DNA of 14,927 bases from positions 1 to 14,927 of the forward strand of contig JAQNCU010000029.1 of NCBI GenBank assembly GCA_029077775.1, read 5' to 3'. How positions within the stretch are numbered: the first letter of the stretch is position 1; every line of letters starts with the position of its first letter. A program made the position numbers and the translations under genes. This DNA comes from Acidocella sp. Lineage in GTDB: Bacteria > Pseudomonadota > Alphaproteobacteria > Acetobacterales > Acetobacteraceae. The notes beneath the pieces were generated by a model. The model searched no databases. It saw only the letters and a list, made by a program, of their open reading frames with translations, and was not told the origin of the DNA. Of the stretch, positions 1 to 6,190 are shown piece after piece.

Positions 1-2166
1 CTTCAACCCACCTATGGGCAGCACGCGGCCGCGCAGGGTGATCTCGCCGGTCATCGCAATATCCCGGCGGATGGGGATGCCCGTGATCGCGCTCACGATC
101 GAGGTGGCCATGGCAATCCCCGCCGAGGGGCCATCTTTAGGCGTCGCACCTTCGGGCACGTGCACATGGATGTCGCGCTTATCAAAAAAGGGCGGTTTGA
201 TACCGAACTGCACAGCACGCGAACGAATGTAGGAATAGGCCGCCTGCACAGATTCCTGCATCACATCGCCGAGCTTGCCGGTCTGGCGAATGGCGCCCTT
301 GCCCGGCAGCAGCACGCTCTCAATGGTCAGGATCTCACCGCCGACTTCCGTCCAGGCCAGACCCGTGACAACGCCCACCATGTCCTCGGACTCGGTCTCG
401 CCGAAGCGGAATTTCGGCACACCGGAGAATTTCTCCAGGTTCTTTTTGGTGATCGTGACCTTTTTGCTCTTGGCGGTGACGATCTTTTTTACCGCCTTGC
501 GGGCAAGGTTGGCAATTTCACGCTCCAGATTACGCACCCCGGCTTCGCGCGTGTAGGTGCGGATCAGTTCATGCAGGGCATCGTCCGAGACCGACCATTC
601 ATCGCGTTTCAGCCCGTGCGCCTCACCCTGTTTTTGTACCAGATGGCGCTTGGCGATCTCGACCTTCTCATCCTCGGTATAGCCGGGGATGCGGATGATC
701 TCCATGCGGTCCAACAAAGGCTGTGGCATCCGCAGGGAGTTTGCCGTGGTCACGAACATTACGTCAGACAGATCATAATCAACTTCGAGGTAATGATCGG
801 CGAAGGTCGCGTTCTGTTCTGGGTCGAGCACCTCAAGCAGCGCCGAGGATGGATCGCCACGCCAATCGGCGCCGAGCTTGTCGATCTCATCGAGCAGAAA
901 GAGCGGGTTGGAGGTTTTCGCCTTCTTCATGCCCTGGATCACCTTGCCCGGCATGGAGCCAATATAGGTACGGCGATGGCCGCGAATTTCAGCCTCGTCA
1001 CGCACACCGCCTAAGGACATGCGCACGAAATTCCGGCCCGTGGCTTTGGCGATGGATTTTCCGAGCGAGGTTTTGCCGACACCGGGCGGGCCGACCAGGC
1101 AGAGAATGGCACCGCGCAATTTCGGGCTGCGCGATTGCACGGCGAGATATTCGACGATGCGCTCTTTGATTTTCTCAAGCCCATAATGGTCGGCGTTGAG
1201 AATGGCTTCCGCCTCGACCACGTCGTTTTTGATTTTGCTGCGCTTTTTCCAGGGGATACCCAGAATCCAGTCGAGGTAATTGCGCACCACCGTGGCCTCG
1301 GCGCTCATCGGGCCCATGCTGCGCAGTTTTTTCAGCTCGGCCAAGGCTTTCTCGCGCGCTTCCTTGGTCAGTTTGGTGGTTTTGATCTTGGCTTCAAGCT
1401 CGGCGGTCTCGTCCTTGCCGTCCTCGCCCTCACCCAGCTCCTTCTGGATCGCTTTCAACTGTTCGTTCAAATAATATTCGCGCTGGGTCTTTTCCATCTG
1501 CCGCTTCACGCGGTTGCGGATTTTCTTTTCAACCTGCAGCACGCCGATTTCAGATTCCATGTGGTTGAACACACGTTCCAGCCGTTCAGCGGTGCTGTCG
1601 AGTTCCAGCAATTCCTGTTTTTCGGGGATTTTGAGGCCGAGATGGCTGGCCACCGTATCCGCGAGCTTTGAGGGCGAATCGATCTGGTTGACCGAGACCA
1701 AAACCTCCGGCGCGATTTTTTTGTTGAGCTTGATATATTGCTCGAACTGCGAGACCACCGTGCGGCCCAGCGCCTCGACCTCCCGGGCGGTGTCGACGCG
1801 GTCTTCGATCGGGTCGGCATAGACCTCGAAATAATCCTCGGTCTCCTTAAAGCTCGTGATGCGGGCGCGGCGGATACCTTCAACCAAAACCTTGACCGTG
1901 CCATCCGGCAATTTCAGCAATTGCAGAATGGTGGAGACGGTGCCGATTTTATAGATATCATCGGCGGCGGGGTCGTCCTGCGCGGCGTTTTTCTGCGCGA
2001 CCAGGAGGATCTGCTTGTCCTCCTTCATCACGCTCTCCAGCGCGCGGACGGATTTTTCGCGCCCGACGAACAAAGGCACGATCATGTGCGGGAACACCAC
2101 AATGTCCCGCAGCGGCAGAACCGCCAGCGTTTCAATGGGCAGAGAGGGTTGGGCGACGTCAGACAT
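1..2166 (-). CDS. lon: ATP-dependent Lon protease, C-terminal end cut off by the window
   Basis: Cytoplasmic AAA+ serine protease that unfolds and degrades damaged and regulatory proteins. The window holds 722 in-frame codons from the ATG at 2166 to base 1. Seen: the N-terminal substrate-binding domain beginning MSDVAQPSLPIETLAVLPLR, a charged coiled-coil region, Walker A GPPGVGKTS with the lysine at about residue 365, Walker B FLLDEIDKLG, and the protease motif PKDGPSAG with the catalytic serine at about residue 681. The reading ends at IGGLK. By comparison with E. coli Lon the catalytic lysine is two residues further on, so it and roughly 80-90 C-terminal residues lie outside. The start is backed by AAAGGA, 8 nt upstream of the ATG. 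It is last in the tig-clpP-clpX-lon series, 141 nt after clpX, with two hairpins in that gap. Identification is secure; only the end is missing. Confidence 0.98.
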   Translation of the reverse strand, partial: MSDVAQPSLPIETLAVLPLRDIVVFPHMIVPLFVGREKSVRALESVMKEDKQILLVAQKNAAQDDPAADDIYKIGTVSTILQLLKLPDGTVKVLVEGIRRARITSFKETEDYFEVYADPIEDRVDTAREVEALGRTVVSQFEQYIKLNKKIAPEVLVSVNQIDSPSKLADTVASHLGLKIPEKQELLELDSTAERLERVFNHMESEIGVLQVEKKIRNRVKRQMEKTQREYYLNEQLKAIQKELGEGEDGKDETAELEAKIKTTKLTKEAREKALAELKKLRSMGPMSAEATVVRNYLDWILGIPWKKRSKIKNDVVEAEAILNADHYGLEKIKERIVEYLAVQSRSPKLRGAILCLVGPPGVGKTSLGKSIAKATGRNFVRMSLGGVRDEAEIRGHRRTYIGSMPGKVIQGMKKAKTSNPLFLLDEIDKLGADWRGDPSSALLEVLDPEQNATFADHYLEVDYDLSDVMFVTTANSLRMPQPLLDRMEIIRIPGYTEDEKVEIAKRHLVQKQGEAHGLKRDEWSVSDDALHELIRTYTREAGVRNLEREIANLARKAVKKIVTAKSKKVTITKKNLEKFSGVPKFRFGETESEDMVGVVTGLAWTEVGGEILTIESVLLPGKGAIRQTGKLGDVMQESVQAAYSYIRSRAVQFGIKPPFFDKRDIHVHVPEGATPKDGPSAGIAMATSIVSAITGIPIRRDIAMTGEITLRGRVLPIGGLK

Positions 2167-2200
2167 CAGAAAATTCCTTTAACGCTCAAAAGCTGCCCTG

Positions 2201-2237
2201 ATAGGCACAGCCTATGGTGCCGGATTGTCCGGCCACC
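2201..2237 (-). promoter_or_regulatory. Two back-to-back hairpins between clpX and lon
   Basis: Plus-strand ATAGGC (2201-2206) and GCCTAT (2210-2215) form a perfect 6-bp stem around ACA. Directly next to it, GGTGCCGGA (2216-2224) and TCCGGCCACC (2228-2237) form a 9-bp stem with one bulged base around TTG. In the minus-strand transcript they lie in the clpX-lon spacer, with the nearer stem ending about 20 nt before the lon RBS. No uninterrupted T-run follows either stem, so a classical intrinsic terminator is not supported. Possible roles are mRNA processing or stability, or an operator for lon. The structure is seen; the role is inferred. Confidence 0.45.
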
Positions 2238-2241
2238 AGAT

Positions 2242-2271
2242 ACATATCGTAAGCCCCGAACAATGGCGCAA
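2242..2271 (-). promoter_or_regulatory. Candidate promoter for lon
   Basis: On the minus strand TTGCGC (2266-2271) and ATATGT (2242-2247) are separated by 18 nt, upstream of lon and after the clpX stop. The match to sigma-70 boxes is only moderate. The CTTG at the start of the upstream box also fits the first half of a heat-shock sigma-32 type -35, which would suit lon, but the downstream box is a poor sigma-32 match. The tandem hairpins would lie within the first transcribed bases. Low certainty. Confidence 0.25.
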
Positions 2272-2307
2272 GAGCCCCAGAGCCGGATGGAAAACCCGAG
2301 CGCAGCT

Positions 2308-3564
2308 TCAGGACGCGGTCTCGGCGCGTTTCTCAGAATAAAGGAACAAGGGTTCGGCACGGCCCTCGGCGACTTCACCGCTGATCACCACCTCATCTAC
2401 GCCATCGAGTCCCGGCAGATCGAACATGGTGGTCAACAGAATGGATTCCATGATCGAACGCAGGCCGCGCGCCCCGGTTTTTCGCTTAATGGCGCGGGCG
2501 GCGACGACTTTTAGCGCATCTTCAGTGAAGGTGAGCTTAACGCCCTCCATTTCGAACAGGCGGCCATATTGCTTCACCAGGGCGTTTTTCGGCTTGGTGA
2601 GAATCTCGATCAACACAGATTCGTCGAGGTCATCAAGCGTGGCGACCACCGGCAAACGGCCGATAAATTCGGGGATCAGGCCGAATTTCAACAAATCCTC
2701 GGGCTCAACCTCCCGCAGAATAAGCCCGGTGCGGCGTTCATCCTGGCTGCGGACATCCGCGCCGAAGCCAATGCCGGAACCCTTGCCGCGCTGGGAGATG
2801 ATTTTCTCCAGCCCGGCAAACGCGCCGCCACAGATGAATAATATATTGGTGGTATCGACCTGGAGGAATTCCTGCTGCGGGTGTTTGCGCCCGCCCTGCG
2901 GCGGGACGGAGGCGACCGTGCCCTCCATGATTTTCAACAAAGCCTGCTGCACGCCCTCCCCGCTCACATCGCGCGTAATCGACGGGTTGTCTGATTTGCG
3001 GCTGATTTTATCGACCTCGTCGATATAGACGATGCCGCGCTGGGCGCGCTCGACATTATAATCGGCGGCCTGGAGCAGTTTAAGAATGATGTTCTCGACA
3101 TCCTCACCGACATAACCGGCCTCGGTCAGCGTTGTGGCATCCGCCATGGTGAAGGGCACGTCCAAAATCCGCGCCAAGGTCTGGGCAAGCAGGGTTTTGC
3201 CCGAGCCCGTGGGGCCGACCAGCATGATGTTGGACTTCGCGATTTCGATGTCGTTATTCTTGGTCGCGTGGCTCAACCGCTTGTAATGGTTGTGCACAGC
3301 CACCGAGAGGACTTTTTTGGCGTGGCCCTGGCCGATGACGTAATCGTCGAGCACCTTACAAATTTCACGCGGGGTTGGCACGCCGTCCCGGGATTTGACG
3401 AGATGGGTTTTATGCTCCTCGCGGATGATGTCCATGCACAGCTCGACGCATTCATCACAGATGAACACGGTCGGGCCCGCAATCAGCTTGCGGACCTCAT
3501 GCTGCGATTTCCCGCAAAAGGAACAATACAGCGTGTTCTTCGTGTCGCCAGACTTGCTGCTCAT
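2308..3564 (-). CDS. clpX: ClpX, ATPase and substrate-recognition subunit of ClpXP protease
   Basis: Hexameric AAA+ unfoldase that recognises tagged substrates and feeds them into ClpP. The product is 418 aa. Seen in order: an N-terminal C4 zinc-binding domain (Cys14, Cys17, Cys36, Cys39), Walker A GPTGSGKT at about 117-124, the pore loop GYVGED at about 150-155, Walker B GIVYIDEVDK at about 177-186, a GGRKHP loop, and the IGF tripeptide within GSGIGFGA that docks onto ClpP. The conserved C-terminal KTGARGLRS follows. I start it at the ATG at 3564 because GGAG lies 5 nt upstream. An in-frame GTG two codons earlier (3570) overlaps that RBS and is less likely. It lies 157 nt after clpP and 141 nt before lon on the same strand. 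Length and motifs are complete, with no sign of damage. Confidence 0.98.
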   Translation of the reverse strand: MSSKSGDTKNTLYCSFCGKSQHEVRKLIAGPTVFICDECVELCMDIIREEHKTHLVKSRDGVPTPREICKVLDDYVIGQGHAKKVLSVAVHNHYKRLSHATKNNDIEIAKSNIMLVGPTGSGKTLLAQTLARILDVPFTMADATTLTEAGYVGEDVENIILKLLQAADYNVERAQRGIVYIDEVDKISRKSDNPSITRDVSGEGVQQALLKIMEGTVASVPPQGGRKHPQQEFLQVDTTNILFICGGAFAGLEKIISQRGKGSGIGFGADVRSQDERRTGLILREVEPEDLLKFGLIPEFIGRLPVVATLDDLDESVLIEILTKPKNALVKQYGRLFEMEGVKLTFTEDALKVVAARAIKRKTGARGLRSIMESILLTTMFDLPGLDGVDEVVISGEVAEGRAEPLFLYSEKRAETAS

Positions 3565-3590
3565 AACCACTCCACAGCGCGTATATTAAG

Positions 3591-3634
3591 ATTATAAGAC
3601 TAGCCCCCTGGCCGGGCCCGCACAAGCGCCAGGG
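3591..3634 (-). promoter_or_regulatory. TATAAT box and hairpin upstream of clpX
   Basis: On the minus strand a perfect TATAAT (3591-3596) sits in a short AT-rich patch (3581-3598) 27-32 nt upstream of the clpX ATG, inside otherwise GC-rich DNA. No good -35 box lies at 16-18 nt; that position is GC-rich. CCCTGGC (3606-3612) and GCCAGGG (3628-3634) form a 7-bp stem just upstream. It could be a weak clpP terminator or a protein-binding site, and a further 6-bp inverted repeat TCCAGG/CCTGGA lies at 3660-3680. An internal clpX promoter is plausible but not proven by the sequence. Confidence 0.3.
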
Positions 3635-3721
3635 AACAGACCAGAAAAAGCCTTGGGAATCCAGGAGCTTGGCACCTGGACCGCCCGGACAGTGGCGAAT
3701 TTTCCGTAACAGCGCGGCGGG

Positions 3722-4384
3722 TTATTTGGCCGGTTTGGCGTCGGGCTCGGGCTTACCTTCCGCGGGCAGAGGCTGGTTTTTGACAACCTCATCCACGATC
3801 CCGAAATCCTTAGCTTCCTCAGCCGACATATACGAATCACGCTCCAGCTTGGCCTCGATGGCCTCCAGCGGCTGGTGCGTGTGGTCCACATAGATCTGGT
3901 TTAAGCGCTTGCGCAGGTTCAGGATTTCCCGCGCCTGGATCTCGATATCCGTGGCCTGGCCCTGGGCACCGCCAGAAGGCTGGTGGACCATGACGCGGGC
4001 ATTAGGCAAAGCAAATCTTTTGCCTGCCTGCCCGGCACACAATAACAGGCTGCCCATGCTGGCGGCCTGGCCGATGCAGACGGTGGAGACCGGGCTGCGG
4101 ATATATTGCATGGTGTCATAAATCGCGAGGCCGGAGGAGACCACGCCGCCGGGGCTGTTGATGTAGAACGAAATATCCTTGTTGGGGTTCTCGCTCTCCA
4201 AAAATAGCAACTGCGCACAGATCAGCGCGCTCACCTGGTCATAGACCTGCCCGGTGAGGAAGATGATCCGCTCCTTCAGCAGCCGCGAATAAATATCGTA
4301 TGAGCGTTCCCCGCGCGCGGTTTGCTCCACCACCATCGGCACGAGGTTGTTGTTATAGACCTCGACTGGATCCCGATCCCACAT
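3722..4384 (-). CDS. clpP: ClpP, proteolytic subunit of ClpXP/ClpAP
   Basis: Serine peptidase forming the tetradecameric degradation barrel used by ClpX and ClpA in the cytoplasm. The product is 220 aa. The catalytic triad is visible: Ser109 in GQAASMGSLL, His134 in MVHQPSGG and Asp183 in ERDSYMS, each offset by 11 from E. coli numbering. INSPGG, which forms the oxyanion region, is at about 76-80. I start it at the ATG at 4384 (MWDRDPVEVY) because GAGGA lies at a suitable distance upstream. The open frame continues to a TTG at 4405, but that codon lies upstream of the RBS. The C-terminal tail after about residue 203 is rich in Pro, Glu and Lys, as is common in alphaproteobacterial ClpP. It lies between tig and clpX on the same strand. 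Confidence 0.98.
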   Translation of the reverse strand: MWDRDPVEVYNNNLVPMVVEQTARGERSYDIYSRLLKERIIFLTGQVYDQVSALICAQLLFLESENPNKDISFYINSPGGVVSSGLAIYDTMQYIRSPVSTVCIGQAASMGSLLLCAGQAGKRFALPNARVMVHQPSGGAQGQATDIEIQAREILNLRKRLNQIYVDHTHQPLEAIEAKLERDSYMSAEEAKDFGIVDEVVKNQPLPAEGKPEPDAKPAK

Positions 4385-4403
4385 TTTACACAATTCCTCG
4401 TCC

Positions 4404-4431
4404 AAAATAACCGGCCCGTCCGGGCCCGGAC
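4404..4431 (-). terminator. GC-rich palindrome with T-rich tail before clpP (possible attenuator)
   Basis: GTCCGGGCCCGGAC (4418-4431) is a perfect 14-bp palindrome. Read on the minus strand, CCGGGCC and GGCCGG can form a stem with one bulged G around a short loop, directly followed by TTATTTT (4404-4410). This resembles an intrinsic terminator for tig, or an attenuator. It lies only about 20 nt upstream of the clpP start and partly abuts its RBS, so it may also affect clpP translation. The short loop and interrupted T-run keep confidence low. Confidence 0.35.
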
Positions 4432-4537
4432 CGCGCCTTTATCAAGGCCGCGGCGCGGGAGGAACGGGTCGTCATGCCCCCAAGGTAGTCGATCGCGCGC
4501 GTTCGTCCAGTGGCCGCACCGCCGGACGATGAGCGCC

Positions 4538-5860
4538 TCAGTCCTCAGGATCGGCGGCCAGCGCCTCGGGCGTGACGGTGATTTCAGTCTGGGTCACTTT
4601 GCCCAGCAGAAAATCGACCACCTTGTCCTCAAAGATCGGCCCCCGGAAGCGTTCCAGCTCGCGCGGGTTTTTCTTGAAGAATTCCAGCACCTGCATGGCC
4701 TGGTCGCGGTATTTCATCGCCTCGTTGAACATCGCGCGTTGCAGGTCCTGGTCGGTGACCAAAATCTCGTTGGCGCGGCCGATCTCGGCAACCATCAGGC
4801 CAAGGCGCACGCGGCGATCCGCGATGGTCCGGTATTCGGCGCGCAAGGTGTCATCGTCCTTGGCCGCATCCTCGGGGTCGGCGCGGCCAGCGGCCTTTTC
4901 CTGTTCGACCTGCCGCCAGATTTCTGCGAATTCGGCATCGACCAGGGAGACCGGGGCTGAGAAATCAGCACGCGTGGCCAGCGCGTCGAGCAAGGCGCGC
5001 TTGAGCTTCATGCGGGTCATCTGCTCATATTCGCGGGTGATCTGCTCGGAGATTTTACCCCGCAGCGCCTCCAGCGATTCCACGCCGAGGGTTGTGGCGA
5101 ACGCATCATCCAGCGCCGGGACCTGCGGGATGCTCAGGGATTTGGCCGTGATCTCGAATTCTGCGGTTTTCCCCGCGAGGTCGCGGGCGTTGTAATCCTC
5201 GGGGAAGGTAACCGTAATGGTCCGGACCTCGCCGGGGGCCATGCCCGCCATCTGCTCGGAGAAGCCGGGGATGAAGCCCTGGCCGCCGACGATCACCGCG
5301 ACATCATTGGCGGTACCGCCCTCGAACGCCGTGCCGTCGATCCGGCCGATGAAATCGACCGTAAGTTGTTCACCGGTCGCGGCGGGGCGGGGCTCAGCCA
5401 CTGGATCGAAGCTCTGGCGCTGGCTGGCGAGACGGGTCGCCGCCTCGGTGATGGCATCCTCGGTCACCGGGGCGACGGGTTTTTCAAGTGTGATGTCATC
5501 GAGCGCGGGAAGCGTGATTTCAGGCAGCAATTCAAGCTCGACGGTGAATTCCAGATCGGAATTCTGGCCGGGTTTGGTGACCGCAACGCGCGGCTGCATC
5601 GCCGGGCGCAGATTACGCTCGGAGAGCAGCTTGTCAGACGCATCATTGACCGCGCCCTCGACGATTTCAGCGGCCACCGCATCGCCGAAGCGTTTGCGGA
5701 CCATCGACATCGGCACCTTTCCGGGGCGGAAGCCCGGCATCTGCATGGTGCGACCAAGCTCAGCCAGGCGTTTTTCACGCTTTTCGGTCAGCTCGGGCTC
5801 GGGGACCACAACCGTGAAGCCACGCTTAAGGCCGTCATTTAGCGTTTCGGTAACCTGCAT
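4538..5860 (-). CDS. tig: Trigger factor, ribosome-associated chaperone and prolyl isomerase
   Basis: Binds near the ribosomal exit tunnel and assists folding of nascent chains. The product is 440 aa, normal for the family. Seen: an N-terminal ribosome-binding domain with the signature GFRPGKVP at about 43-50, followed by MVRKRFGD; an FKBP-type peptidyl-prolyl isomerase domain at about 155-245, including VDFIGRIDGTAFEGG and IPGFSEQMAGM; and a long helical C-terminal substrate-binding domain ending in an acidic AADPED tail. I choose the ATG at 5860 (MQVTETLNDG), which lies about 11 nt after GAGGA. The ATG at 5869 is only 2-3 nt from that RBS, and the TTG at 5878 overlaps it. The gene follows tRNA-Leu by 69 nt with no clear terminator between, so read-through from the tRNA promoter is possible. 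clpP follows after 153 nt. Confidence 0.98.
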   Translation of the reverse strand: MQVTETLNDGLKRGFTVVVPEPELTEKREKRLAELGRTMQMPGFRPGKVPMSMVRKRFGDAVAAEIVEGAVNDASDKLLSERNLRPAMQPRVAVTKPGQNSDLEFTVELELLPEITLPALDDITLEKPVAPVTEDAITEAATRLASQRQSFDPVAEPRPAATGEQLTVDFIGRIDGTAFEGGTANDVAVIVGGQGFIPGFSEQMAGMAPGEVRTITVTFPEDYNARDLAGKTAEFEITAKSLSIPQVPALDDAFATTLGVESLEALRGKISEQITREYEQMTRMKLKRALLDALATRADFSAPVSLVDAEFAEIWRQVEQEKAAGRADPEDAAKDDDTLRAEYRTIADRRVRLGLMVAEIGRANEILVTDQDLQRAMFNEAMKYRDQAMQVLEFFKKNPRELERFRGPIFEDKVVDFLLGKVTQTEITVTPEALAADPED

Positions 5861-5929
5861 CGAAAACATATTCCTCAAAATTCAAATCATCATTACGCAC
5901 GCGGGCATCCGGGCAACGCATGAAAGGTC

Positions 5930-6014
5930 TGGTGCGGGCGGAGGGACTTGAACCCCCATGACTTTCGCCACCAGAACCTAAATCTGGCGTGTCTACCAGT
6001 TTCACCACGCCCGC
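5930..6014 (-). tRNA. tRNA-Leu, anticodon UAG
   Basis: The gene is 85 nt including an encoded CCA. The acceptor stem GCGGGCG (6008-6014) pairs with CGCCCGC (5934-5940), followed by the discriminator A and CCA (5930-5932). The D-loop contains AAACTGGTAGAC. The anticodon stem CCAGA/TCTGG encloses TTTAGGT, giving anticodon TAG (UAG in RNA), which reads CUN leucine codons. A long class II variable arm (TGGCGAAAGTCA) and the T-arm GGGGGTTCAAGTCCCTC complete a leucine tRNA. It lies upstream of tig on the same strand and divergent from the AsmA gene. Confidence 0.96.
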
Positions 6015-6065
6015 CAATGCCAAGCCGCCGGAGCCATGTCATGCAAAACACCCCGGAGTCTGGGC

Positions 6066-6094
6066 GCTCTAGCGCGAGTCCGGTGGCTTCACAA
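6066..6094 (-). promoter_or_regulatory. Candidate sigma-70 promoter for tRNA-Leu (and possibly tig)
   Basis: On the minus strand TTGTGA (6089-6094) and TAGAGC (6066-6071) are separated by 17 nt. The -10 would place transcription start near 6059, about 45 nt before the tRNA 5' end. Each box is an imperfect match to consensus, but the spacing and position are right. The region also lies upstream of the divergent AsmA gene, for which I see no convincing promoter. Confidence 0.42.
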
Positions 6095-6190
6095 GCGCGG
6101 CACTCGCATAACCGCGCGAAAGCCCTTATCTGACGGGACATGCAGCGCAGGACATAAGCCGCCCATGAGCGAAAATCGCGAAGACGACAC

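Noticed and set aside
160..1014. 284-codon plus-strand open frame opposite lon, and further long plus-strand frames at 1135-1671 and 1738-2514
   Set aside because: They lie antisense to well-conserved Lon and ClpX coding sequence, show no recognisable domain, and are the usual open antisense frames of GC-rich DNA.
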